Assembly: GCF_047511655.1 (NCBI RefSeq)
Contig: NC_133390.1
Location: forward strand, 131,245,583 to 131,309,582
Direction: 5' to 3'
Length of the DNA: 64,000 bases
DNA from: Castor canadensis
Lineage: Eukaryota; Chordata; Mammalia; Rodentia; Castoridae
Part shown: positions 58,101-64,000 of the stretch, piece by piece
How the letters are laid out: each line of letters starts with the position of its first letter
Numbering within the stretch: position 1 is the stretch's first letter
Program-made: the position numbers and the translations under genes
Notes under the pieces: generated by a model
What the model was told of the DNA's origin: nothing
Seen by the model: the letters and a program-made list of their open reading frames with translations, nothing else
The model's database searches: none

Positions 58101-60400
58101 TTTCTAGAAGGTAACTTAGGCTTAGGAACAAATGAGCTTTTACCACAAACAACAGATAGTAGTTTTAAATTTTTCTTAAGTAGAACTAACAATATACAAA
58201 GACAGACATATCTCAGCTTGATCACTTTTATTTTCTGTTAGAAGAAGTATACTAACAAGAGCATAATGAATTATAAAGTAAAGATCAGTTTTTAGAAAAA
58301 CTGGAATTTAACATGTAGCAATCCTAAAAGAATTCTTCAGATTAGGCAATTATGCTTAATTTATACCATCTTTTTTTTTGTCATTTTTATTAATAGGTAT
58401 TAATTATACAAAGGGGTTTCATTGTGCATATAATGTACTTTGATCAAATTCACTCCATCAGTTACGCTTTCTTATTCCCCTTTTAAGACAATTTTAATGG
58501 GTTCCATTATTCCATTTTCATATATGTATATAAAGGGCTTTGATAATTTATACCATCTTAAACTTAATAGGTTTTCTCCAATGCATTATTAGGAAATTAT
58601 CATTCCCATATAATTCTTAATTCTAGAGACCAAAAAGCATTATTTGTCATACTCAAACAAGGTTTTTCAATTGTATATGCATAATCATGCATAATAACAT
58701 CTGAATGATCTTAATTATAAACATAAAAAAACCCTTAAAACTAAAGTTTTTTAAGAGTTTATATCTAGCACCTGGGGCTTTTAAAGAAGCCACAGTAATA
58801 AATTATAGAAACCAAGCATTATTATCCTTTGAAATGTAATTATTAATTTAAAACTAGAATAGTTTACCAGTTCTAAATTAAGCTACTGAATTTAAACAGC
58901 TCCCAAAGCATTTTTATTATCCCTTTGAAATAAATAAAGCAGGAAGGTATGTGTCTTTTTTTGTTGTTTTATTATTCATATGTGCATACAACGCTTGGGT
59001 CATTTCTCCCCCCTGCCCCCACCCCCTCCCTTACCACCCACTCCGCCCCCTCCCTCTGCCCCCCACCCCCTCAATACCCAGCAGAAAGGTATGTGTCTTA
59101 ATTATGAAAAGAAATGAGTGACTGTCATATCGACACAAAAGGACAAAAGGGGAAAAGATTATTTTTTAATAGCAGCAAGACAGAGAACTTGGATAGTATG
59201 CTCCAAAAACAAGCAAACAAAAAAAATAGAACTAATTCACTGTAATCTGACAGATCCAAAGGGTTATCCATACCTACATTTCGAATCCACAAATCCTAAC
59301 TATGCCGAATTCAATTTTTCTTAAAAAATAACACAAATGCTAACAACCCATATACACAAAAAAAGTAATTTCTTTTTCTCTACTAAGTGATTTTTCAAGT
59401 TATTTACAGGGAAAGAGTAAATGAGGAGACAGGTCTCAGGGGAAAAAAGGGGGAGCAGAGAAAGAAAAGAGTAGGGAAGCAGGGAGAGCGGTTGGGGGAG
59501 GGAGGAAGGGAGGGAGAGAGAAAGATAAGAAACAGACAGAGAGACACACACCTACTAGTTATCTGAGTCACCAGGAACATGGACAAGTGTAGAAAGTGCA
59601 GTATTTCCCCTGGATCATTAAGAGTTCGACTTCCTGATATTAATAACCTATAATCAATATAGTATGCAGGATCTCCCTCAGACTTACTTCTATATTTATA
59701 AAACACTTCAAGAAGAAAAACCACATTCAAAGAAGAACAGAGATACATGCAAGGAGGTTGGCCTACAAGTATGATGAATGCTTTCAAAAAGTTTTTGGTA
59801 GACTATACCTCTTCCCACAAAGATGCTGCCAATAAGGTGGCCTAAGTTCTCCATAAACACAAATATGTACCTTTACACTAACCAACCTTCACCTTTCTGT
59901 ACATAGGTATGGATCTTGACAATTTCTTTTTCATTAGCTGCCTCAAAAATGTTCCTACCTGCATGAAGATCAAGATTCTTATAACTCAAGAATCATGTCC
60001 CAAAAAGTGGGACTCACTAGGGTACAAAGAATGTTTTTGCCTACTGCCTAAGATATCTTTAGGAAAGAGTGTGCTTAGGAATAAAACTTCTGCTATGAAA
60101 GAAGGGAATATCCATAGCATTAGTAAGTGTTAATTTTTTAAACTTGCCTTTATGTTTCACATTGGAAAAATTTTAGGACAGAGCCAAATAGGAACACAAG
60201 TGAACTCTTTTACTTTTGTTTTAGCTTTCGTCTCCCAACACACACACACACCCTTATCCTAGCCAACTCATTTAATTCAAAGTTATTTCCACAGTTCACG
60301 TACATACCTCAATAAGTTCATCTCTTTGCCGAAGGCCTTCTTTAAGTTCATCCATTTTATGCTGCAGCACGCTACACATATGTTTCTGCCTTTCTAATTC
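37057..60400 (-). CDS. LRRFIP2: LRRFIP2, leucine-rich repeat flightless-interacting protein 2, last nine coding exons
   Basis: A cytoplasmic coiled-coil adaptor. It binds Flightless-I, and is reported to promote TLR4-MyD88 signalling, activate Wnt signalling via Dishevelled and restrain the NLRP3 inflammasome. Nine exons read from 60400 down to 37057 with lengths 93, 93, 102, 133, 50, 121, 80, 105 and 111 nt (the last includes the stop). They give 295 residues, all in phase, with heptad-like Leu/Glu/Lys-rich sequence ending [11 protein letters not shown]. This is the conserved C-terminal coiled coil. The N-terminal part is beyond 64000. The first three exons are symmetric (multiples of 3) and can be skipped in frame; human isoforms that join the first directly to the fourth are known to me from memory. 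Confidence 0.98.
37168..37543 (-). other. LRRFIP2: LRRFIP2 intron before the terminal exon
   Basis: 376 bp. I see nothing in it apart from a T/C-rich acceptor region and a short G-rich run at 37507-37518. Confidence 0.8.
37544..37648 (-). CDS. LRRFIP2: LRRFIP2 coding exon 2 from the 3' end
   Basis: 105 nt (35 codons) between ACAG and GTACTT on the - strand. It encodes [20 protein letters not shown] and [15 protein letters not shown], a long uninterrupted coiled-coil segment. Symmetric, phase 0. Confidence 0.98.
37649..38195 (-). other. LRRFIP2: LRRFIP2 intron
   Basis: 547 bp with no recognisable repeat or gene. Confidence 0.8.
38196..38275 (-). CDS. LRRFIP2: LRRFIP2 coding exon 3 from the 3' end
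   Basis: 80 nt between TCTAG and GTAAGT on the - strand. It completes a split Arg codon, then encodes [26 protein letters not shown] in phase. Confidence 0.98.
38640..38935 (+). repeat. L2-like LINE fragment
   Basis: Diverged L2 3'-end wording: CATTTTATTTATGTAACTTT TATC, GAGGAGCCCCGTCTTAGCTT, then GCTTTGCACATAGTGTATGC and AAACATTTGCTGAAATTAAT. Confidence 0.6.
39040..39150 (+). repeat. ID-like SINE monomer
   Basis: AGTAATGATTTAAGTGGTAA, GAGCACCTGCCTAGTTACTT, GAGTTCAAACCCCAGTGCTG, then an AAATAAGTAAAT tail. On + (antisense to LRRFIP2). Confidence 0.85.
39410..39530 (+). repeat. B1 SINE
   Basis: GTGGTGATGCACACCTGTAA TCCCAGCA-type start, then GTTCAAGGCCAGCCTGGCCT and GACACTGCCTCAAAAAACAT. The clearest B1 monomer in the window. 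Confidence 0.9.
40889..41009 (-). CDS. LRRFIP2: LRRFIP2 coding exon 4 from the 3' end
   Basis: 121 nt between ATCAG and GTAGGT on the - strand. It encodes [40 protein letters not shown], plus the first base of an Arg codon. The middle [16 protein letters not shown] stretch breaks the coiled coil with a flexible loop. Confidence 0.98.
41345..41890 (+). mobile_element. Solo LTR, endogenous retrovirus class I-like
   Basis: About 540 bp with the layout of a retroviral LTR: a U3-like part, TATAAA near 41702, then CAATAAAATTCTTCTACTGC (poly(A) signal) near 41790, and a U5-like part with GTGTCTCAGTCCAATGCTTT ending ..ACACCCATCA near 41890. No internal viral genes follow, so it is a solo LTR. The left end is not defined. 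Antisense to LRRFIP2. Confidence 0.65.
43740..43945 (+). repeat. B1-ID composite SINE
   Basis: GGTGGCTCATGCCTATAATC, GAGGCCAGCCTGGGAAAAAG, then an ID unit without its first part (GCACCTGCCTAGCAAGCACA AGGCC) and an A-rich tail. Nested in the old L1. Confidence 0.85.
44765..44875 (+). repeat. ID-like SINE monomer
   Basis: GGGACATGGCTCAAGTGGGA, GGCCCTGAGGTCAAACCCCA, then an A13 tail. Nested in the old L1. Confidence 0.85.
45045..46159 (+). mobile_element. Young L1 3' end nested in old L1, with possible 3' transduction
   Basis: A 5'-truncated L1 on the + strand. A 184-codon open frame (45044-45598) is the C-terminus of ORF2, with the Cys-rich [15 protein letters not shown], ending FSLICGH. It is followed by about 500 bp of 3'UTR with the G-rich tract (46000-46065) and a first A-rich tail (about 46098-46128). 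About 25 nt of unrelated sequence and a second A-run (46153-46163) follow before the right target duplication. The duplication, AAAATTATTCAAGAGACA, is at 45027-45044 and 46160-46177 (the leading As overlap the tail). It sits in the ORF2 start of the older L1. Confidence 0.95.
46970..47175 (+). repeat. B1-ID composite SINE
   Basis: GATGGCTTATGCCCATAATC, TCAAAGCCAGCCCAGGCAAA, then the ID unit (GTCTGGTGAGGTAGCTCAAG, GAGTTCAAGCCCCAGTACCA) and an A19 tail. Flanked by similar L1 sequence GGCTATACTA (46959) and GGCTATCCTA (47173), probably the target duplication. Confidence 0.9.
47995..48110 (+). mobile_element. Short L1 3'-tail insertion in old L1
   Basis: It interrupts the sequence 'AAAACAACACTGGG' (left) and 'AAAACCACTGGG' (right), which look like the two copies of a target duplication. 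The insert ends ..ATAATGTATACACATGTAAG and A-rich sequence, like the L1 tail at 10346-10400. Confidence 0.6.
48742..48890 (+). mobile_element. 149-bp young L1 3' terminus with target-site duplication
   Basis: It contains only the end of the L1 3'UTR: the G-rich tract (48797-48837), GAGAAATGACCCAAACATTG and a tail drawn out into (AAAT)n. Flanked by AAAGGGATGGAG at 48730-48741 and 48891-48902. One of the two shortest L1 copies here. Confidence 0.92.
49180..49830 (+). repeat. L2-like LINE fragment
   Basis: Diverged, with CCCACTAGAATGTAAGGCCT CATGG.., a TTTTTAACTGATCTGTTCG segment, and an end in AAATTTGTTCAATGACTGAA. Boundaries are approximate. Confidence 0.6.
49866..50350 (+). pseudogene. RPL27A: RPL27A processed pseudogene
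   Basis: An intronless copy of the ribosomal protein L27a (uL15) mRNA. Translation from the ATG at 49866 gives [20 protein letters not shown], then ..[16 protein letters not shown] before a TGA at 50052-50054. Beyond that, the same frame continues with [27 protein letters not shown], a second TGA (an Arg CGA to TGA change) and ..GACVLV. The 5'UTR is missing and only a short, broken A-rich tail remains (about 50343-50360). It is dead, and antisense to LRRFIP2. Confidence 0.97.
50360..50450 (+). repeat. ID-like SINE monomer
   Basis: GCTGGCAGAGTGGCTTAAGT, GTGCCTGCCTAGCAAGTGTG, GAGTTCAAACTTGAGTAACA, then (CAAT)n. It begins exactly where the RPL27A copy ends, so it may have landed in that copy's tail. 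Confidence 0.85.
50465..51720 (+). mobile_element. HAL1/L1-like ancient repeat (tentative)
   Basis: About 0.9 kb of diverged sequence around a SINE at 50725-51055. Its wording (CATACCCTTTCCTCAGAAGT TACTTGAAG, then GGGAACCCAACCCAAATCAC) resembles half-L1 (HAL1) elements as I remember them. A 124-codon frame at 51305-51679 resembles no protein I know and is probably chance. Confidence 0.4.
50725..51055 (+). repeat. B1-B1-ID composite SINE
   Basis: AGCCAGGCATGGTTGTATAC, second B1 unit GAGTATGTTGGAGTATGCCA, then the ID unit GCTTAAGTGGTAGAGCACCT, GAGTTCAAACCCCACTACCA and an A/G-rich tail. Three-part layout as at 33950. Confidence 0.85.
52023..52072 (-). CDS. LRRFIP2: LRRFIP2 coding exon 5 from the 3' end
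   Basis: 50 nt, the shortest exon in the window. Between TTTTAG and GTAAAA on the - strand. It completes a split Asp codon and encodes [16 protein letters not shown]. The start of the uninterrupted distal coiled coil. Confidence 0.97.
52073..53562 (-). other. LRRFIP2: LRRFIP2 intron
   Basis: 1.5 kb with no repeat or gene that I recognise. A + strand frame of 115 codons (52299-52646) has no visible family features. Confidence 0.75.
53563..53695 (-). CDS. LRRFIP2: LRRFIP2 coding exon 6 from the 3' end
   Basis: 133 nt between TTACAG and GTAAGA on the - strand. It encodes [40 protein letters not shown] and EGPL plus one base. This is a non-helical insert between coiled-coil segments. Confidence 0.98.
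53957..54058 (-). CDS. LRRFIP2: LRRFIP2 coding exon 7 from the 3' end
   Basis: 102 nt (34 codons) between ATCAG and GTATGT on the - strand, after a 261-bp intron with nothing else in it. It encodes [20 protein letters not shown] and [14 protein letters not shown]. Symmetric, phase 0, so it can be skipped in frame. Confidence 0.98.
54725..54840 (-). repeat. MIR fragment
   Basis: On +: ACCTTAACTGGGCCTCAATT TCCTCATG, then AATAATAGCAGCACCCACCC. Inverted MIR core and tail. Confidence 0.65.
55330..55535 (+). repeat. MIR
   Basis: Order: GGCAGGCACCACTTTATATA, ATCTTATCCTCACTTTACAG, GAAAATTGAAGCTCAAGAGG, ATCACAGTAAGTGGCAAGGC. A good match to the whole MIR layout. Confidence 0.85.
56030..56335 (-). 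repeat. ID-B1 composite SINE with G-rich expansion
   Basis: On +: ATCAGGGCCTTGCACTTCCT, GGCACTCCACCACTTAAGCC, AGTTATTTTGGCAGCAGGGT, CTACCACACCTAGCTACTGG. After TTGAGATAG it runs into an expanded G/T-rich tract. Confidence 0.8.
56253..56304 (+). repeat. G-rich tract with G-quadruplex potential
   Basis: Six or more runs of at least four G separated by short loops on the + strand. LRRFIP2 is transcribed from -, so its RNA carries the C-rich complement and the G-rich strand is the template. Confidence 0.85.
57534..57626 (-). CDS. LRRFIP2: LRRFIP2 coding exon 8 from the 3' end
   Basis: 93 nt (31 codons) between CTGCAG and GTATGA on the - strand. It encodes [20 protein letters not shown] and [11 protein letters not shown]. 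Symmetric, phase 0. Confidence 0.98.
57850..57950 (+). repeat. ID-like SINE monomer, diverged
   Basis: GAGATGTATGTAGTTCAGTG GTAGAG, GGGTTTGAGCCTCAGCACAA, then an A13 tail with AAAG units. Confidence 0.8.
58370..58545 (-). mobile_element. L1 3' tail, older family
   Basis: The complement (AAAGTACATTATATGCACAA TGAAACC, then GATGGAGTGAATTTGATCAA) is the same tail as at 48670-48980 in the old L1. Confidence 0.65.
58958..59085 (-). mobile_element. 128-bp young L1 3' terminus with target-site duplication
   Basis: Only the last 128 bp of the L1 3'UTR and its tail, on the - strand (sense to LRRFIP2), with the C-rich complement of the G-rich tract at 59007-59072. Perfect 14-bp duplication AAGGTATGTGTCTT at 58944-58957 and 59086-59099. 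The poly(A) is reduced to T7 plus GTTGT. Confidence 0.95.
59419..59552 (+). repeat. Purine-rich (GGGA/GAGA)n low-complexity tract
   Basis: About 130 bp almost free of C and T on the + strand, densest at 59490-59525, ending in an (AC)n run. The - strand frames through it are low-complexity artefacts. Confidence 0.85.
60308..60400 (-). CDS. LRRFIP2: LRRFIP2 coding exon 9 from the 3' end (most upstream exon in window)
   Basis: 93 nt (31 codons) between AACAG and GTATGT on the - strand. It encodes [20 protein letters not shown] and [11 protein letters not shown], coiled coil. Phase 0 at both ends. Confidence 0.98.
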
Positions 60401-60869
60401 CTGTTATTAAATAAATGGTATTGTTTACACAGGTCATGGTACACAACAAATTCAAACATTTGCAATAGAACACATATATCAACTATGACTTCCAGAAACA
60501 TGCCTGACTGCTAATCTAAAGGTAAAGGAAGATAGAACAGGCTCTACAGACACTCTTAAAAAATGAATAGCCAAAAAATAGGGGAAATCATTTTAAGTGA
60601 TTCAAAAATCTACAAACAATAAAGAGAAAGGGGGCAATAAATTAAAAGTTTTGAAAAGCAAAAGATAACATAAAATAAAATGATAAATGACAAACTGCAA
60701 AAACATACAATTTATTTTCAGAGACAAAAGGTTATTACAATTTCTCCATACAGAGAACCTCTAAAATTAGAAAGGAAAAAAAAAAAAAAACTATAGCTAC
60801 AATAGAAGAATAGGCTAAAGAACTGGACAGTTTATAGGAAATGAAATGGAAATAGCTCCGAATTTGAAA

Positions 60870-61340
60870 GATACTCACACAAAGAGAAATTCAAACTAAA
60901 CTAACACCATATTTTTTCACTACAACACTAGTATAAGTCCAAATCACATAACATGTAAAAAGGAGAATTCAGCACTATCTTACAAAATTACATACCGTTC
61001 AACCCAGCAACAACACTACTCTTATGACTCTATCATAGACACACTGACAAAAAAACACAAAATGACCTACACAGTATGTTATTTTTGCAGGACTTTTAAT
61101 AGCAAAACATTGCAAACCACTTGAATGACCATGAATAGACAATGAAGTGTACACACAATGGAGTAACTACACAGTAGTGAAAAGGAATATGAGATAGAAT
61201 GCCAATAAACTACATTCAGAAGATGATAAAAACAAGATGCAGAAAAGCATTTATAGTGTGCTACCATTTTCTAAGAAAGTAGGGATACAAATAGATACAC
61301 TTTGATATATTTTGAATGCTACAGATACTGATCTTTTTAT
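60870..61340 (+). mobile_element. Old L1 fragment, ORF2 C-terminal region
   Basis: ATACCGTTCAACCCAGCAAC, then ..TTTAATAGCAAAACATTGCA and ..AATGGAGTAACTACACAGTA follow the order of the end of L1 ORF2 with heavy decay. Confidence 0.6.
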
Positions 61341-61554
61341 TTAAAGATGGCTAATCTATCCTCTTAGTTTAAAAAAAAAAGGAAAGATAAACCAATTAAA
61401 AAAAAAAACTCCCCAAAGGAAGGAAGAAATGAAGGTGAAGAGATAAAAGATTTACTTCTCTAAATATGTTTTCTTTGTTGATTTGACTTAAGAGCTACCT
61501 ATTTCACAAGACTAAATTTAAAAACAACCTTAGTGTCCATCAAAAGAAAGTGTG

Positions 61555-61650
61555 GAAAGCAGGGTCTGGAAGCTGAGACATGAGGATCCTAAATTCAAGG
61601 CCAGCCTGGATTACACAGCAAGACTCTGTCTCAAAACAAACAAAAGAAAA
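61555..61650 (+). repeat. B1-type SINE fragment
   Basis: TTCAAGGCCAGCCTGGATTA CACAGC and GACTCTGTCTCAAAACAAAC. The 5' third is missing. It sits between two L1 pieces and may have split one element. Confidence 0.8.
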
Positions 61651-62040
61651 TGGATAAACAAAATGTACCATGTATATGGTGGAAAATTATTCAGCCTTAA
61701 AAAGAAAGGAATTCTTGTCCTATAACATGGATGACCCTTAAGGACATGATACTAAGTAAAATAAGCCAGTTGCAAAAAGACAAATATGTGATTCTATTTA
61801 TGAAGTACTAACAGTAGTCCAACTGACAGAAATAAAAATAAAATCATGGCTGCCAAGGCTGGGGGAAGGGTCAAATGGGGAAATCTTTAATGGATACAGA
61901 GTTTAGTTTTGCAAGATGAAAAAGTTCTAGATGTTTAATGCAGGACAGTGTGAATACACTTAACAGTACTGAAATGCACCCTTTAAAATAGTAAGTTTTA
62001 TGCTGTATATTTTTACAACAATAAAAAAATTTTTAATTCC
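61650..62040 (+). mobile_element. Old L1 (L1M-type) 3' end
   Basis: GGAAAATTATTCAGCCTTAA (end of ORF2), AAGTAAAATAAGCCAGTTGC, AAATCATGGCTGCCAAGGCT, then ..CAGTACTGAAATGCACCCTT and ACAACAATAAAAAAATTTTT. The same family as 14650-14895. Confidence 0.85.
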
Positions 62041-62289
62041 TACATACTGAAGATAAAATACAGTAAAGCTAACTACATACCCAGTTAGCAGCATAATCAC
62101 AGAGAAACTATTTCAAGTAACTTTTCAAAACAATACTTCGGCTATACATAGCCTAGTGGAGAAAATAAAGGCCAAACCAAACACTTTCAACTATTTTCAG
62201 TAATTATACTGGTGTTAAACTTGGTATTGCTATTCTGGGAAATATAGAATAAAACAGTGAGAATAGAATAGAATATAATTGCTATCATC

Positions 62290-62860
62290 CCTAGTGACTC
62301 TGAGAACTAGGAATTGCAGTGTGGGAAAAAGGAGATACAGATTTAAGACAGAAGAATTTAAGTAAAATCCCTAGAGTCCTGAACATAAACTAGAACTATC
62401 AAAGCATAATATATTTTGTCATTCAAAGAAAAAAAACTCACATATGTACTTTCTAGATATATCCACTGAAAAACCTGTAACAGTGACTAACTCAACAGTA
62501 ATAAGCACCACAAGCACCCACGCTGCTCTGCTAAAAGGACTAGGGCTCCTTGGACAAATGACCAGTTCCAAGTCAGAGATAGAAAATGGACAAGATGAGA
62601 CAGAAGCATCCTCTTCTGTCAGAAAGCAAAAAAACTCTCAATTAGTCATCCAGAATACTTGGGAATCAACTTGAAGAGGCTCATATTAGCCAGAAGCAGA
62701 ACAATTTGAGCATAAAAATAATAATAATAATAAGAAGAAGAAGAAGAAGAAGAGCTGCAATGCACTGAAAACACCAAAAGCATGAATTCATGAATTTGTA
62801 GTGATAGTTTTTAAAAAAAGTAAATAATTGTTCACCATGAAAGGACACTAAACAAACAAC
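62290..62860 (+). other. Unclassified block, probably an interspersed repeat
   Basis: It includes a 76-codon + strand frame (62444-62674) and the wording CAACTTGAAGAGGCTCATAT TAGCC.. and GAACAATTTGAGCATAAAAA, which seems familiar from repeats in other mammalian introns but which I cannot name. The (AAT)n-(AAG)n microsatellite at 62717-62754 lies inside it. Confidence 0.35.
62717..62754. repeat. (AAT)n-(AAG)n compound microsatellite
   Basis: AATAATAATAATAATAAG passes directly into AAGAAGAAGAAGAAG. It is in an LRRFIP2 intron. Confidence 0.95.
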
Positions 62861-63009
62861 TCATTATTTTGACATTTATAAGTAAATGCATAGAACCAAG
62901 TCTATATCTTGCCTTTCCTATGTACACTGTCTCATCTGAGTAATAAGAGATGAAAAAGTTTCTCTTTAAAGATGGACTTAAGCTAATAAAGAAAGCATAA
63001 GAAGTAAAA

Positions 63010-63890
63010 AGACAACTCACACTATGGAAAAAAATGTTTGTGAATCATATATCTAATAAAACTTGTATATAGAATACATAAACAACTTTTACAACTCAAT
63101 AATAAAAAGACAAAAAATTCAATGAAAAATAGGCAAAGAATCTGAATAGATATTTCAGATGATATACCAATAAGCTCATGAAGAGAAGCTCAAAATCATT
63201 AGTTTACCAGGGAAATGCAAACCAAAACCACATCCACTAGATTGGCTAAAATTAAAAAGTAAGATAATAGGTGTTGGCAAAGATGTGGAGAAATCAGAAC
63301 TCATATACACTGCTTGTAAGGAATGCAAAATGAGGAAGCTTTGGCAAAAACACTGTGGCATTCCTCAAATAGTTAAACATAGTTACCATGTGACCCAACA
63401 ATTCCCCTCCTAAGTACATACTAAAAAGAAACGAAAACATTATGTTCACACACAAAAAAATTGTGCACAGATGCTTATGCAGCATTATTCGTAACAGCCA
63501 AAGAGGAGAAACAAACCAAATGTCCATCTATGCAAATGATTAAACAAATGTGGAGTGACCACAGATGAACCTTGAGATCTATACTGAGTGAAAGTCACCA
63601 ATCACAAAAGATTATGTATTATATGATTCCATTGCTATGAAAGTCTAGAATAAGGAAATCTATACACACAAAGTAGATCAGTAGTTAATTGGGGCTAAAG
63701 GATTGAGGGATATAGAGATCCTAGCTAAAGGGTATGTGGTTTCTTTCTGAAGTAATGAAAATATTTTAAAGAGACTGCCGTAACAGATGTACATTTATGT
63801 GAATATATTATAAACCATTGAATTATATACTTTAAATGGATGAATTGCATGACATGAAAACTGCATCTTAATAAAGATGCTTAAAAATAA
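63010..63890 (+). mobile_element. Old L1 fragment, end of ORF2 and 3'UTR
   Basis: GATAATAGGTGTTGGCAAAG ATGTGGAG, ATGTGACCCAACAATTCCCC, CCAAATGTCCATCTATGCAA, then AAACCATTGAATTATATACT and ..TCTTAATAAAGATGC. Typical old L1 order, with many stops. Confidence 0.85.
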
Positions 63891-64000
63891 ATAAAATTAA
63901 GTAAACAAATAATGATAAAAATCATTTGATTCTAGTCTGCAAACTCTAATCAACTACAGGATCTAAGAATCCTGCTACAGCACACAGACATGTGGCCTCT

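Larger units (their letters stand above)
57627..60307 (-). other. LRRFIP2: LRRFIP2 intron
   Basis: 2.7 kb. It holds an ID SINE (57850-57950), an old L1 tail (58370-58545), a tiny young L1 (58958-59085) and a purine-rich tract (59419-59552). The 188-codon frame over 57528-58094 (-) is exon 8 reading into this intron. Confidence 0.8.
60401..64000 (-). other. LRRFIP2: LRRFIP2 intron upstream of the last visible exon
   Basis: 3.6 kb without a coding exon that I can find. Mostly old L1 remnants (60870-61340, 61650-62040, 63010-63890), a B1 (61555-61650), an unclassified block (62290-62860) and an (AAT)/(AAG) microsatellite. The intron continues beyond the window. Confidence 0.75.

Noticed and set aside
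59321-59787. Overlapping Ser/Leu/Pro-rich - strand frames
   Set aside because: They come from the purine-rich low-complexity tract.

Overview
This is a stretch of a mammalian nuclear chromosome. The coding part consists of short exons with GT..AG boundaries, separated by introns full of retrotransposons. Two genes can be read confidently. The + strand carries the last eleven coding exons of MLH1 (exons 9-19 in human numbering), ending at 33763. The - strand carries the last nine coding exons of LRRFIP2, running from 60400 down to a stop codon at 37057. They lie tail to tail with about 2 kb between their 3' ends, which is the same arrangement I know from human chromosome 3p22. Every exon keeps its reading phase and I see no frameshift or stop in either gene. 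The start codons and N-terminal halves of both genes are outside the window.

The repeats point to a rodent. There are B1-type (7SL-derived) monomers, tRNA/ID-like monomers and B1-ID composites, with no B2 or B4 elements that I could recognise. This argues for a non-murid lineage such as the squirrel-related or beaver/kangaroo-rat groups. Beaver is my best guess, but only from memory of the L1 3' end, and it is unverified. There is also a young L1 family whose 3' end has a G-rich tract followed by an A-rich tail.

Layout: 1-611, end of MLH1 intron 8 with a (TGGA)n tract. 612-33763, MLH1 exons 9-19; introns 9, 11, 13 and 15 are the long ones and carry most of the L1, SINE, MIR, L2 and LTR copies. 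33764-33850, MLH1 3'UTR. 33851-35935, intergenic spacer with SINEs and an LTR-like block. About 35936-37056, LRRFIP2 3'UTR. 37057-60400, LRRFIP2 exons; the 11-kb intron 41010-52022 holds a solo LTR, a large decayed L1 with a younger L1 nested in it, an RPL27A processed pseudogene and a HAL1-like repeat. 60401-64000, an upstream LRRFIP2 intron made largely of old L1 remnants.

MLH1 is the common subunit of the MutL heterodimers of mismatch repair. The exons here encode the end of its ATPase/transducer domain, the linker and the whole C-terminal dimerisation domain. The LRRFIP2 exons encode its C-terminal coiled coil, known for binding Flightless-I and for roles in Toll-like receptor, Wnt and inflammasome signalling. 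The two genes are not known to act together. I found no novel biological system. The observations most worth a second look are a competing splice donor at MLH1 exon 13, a young L1 with a possible 3' transduction, an unexplained open frame with a 3'UTR-like tail antisense in MLH1 intron 18, and a 67-bp direct repeat that flanks exon 11.
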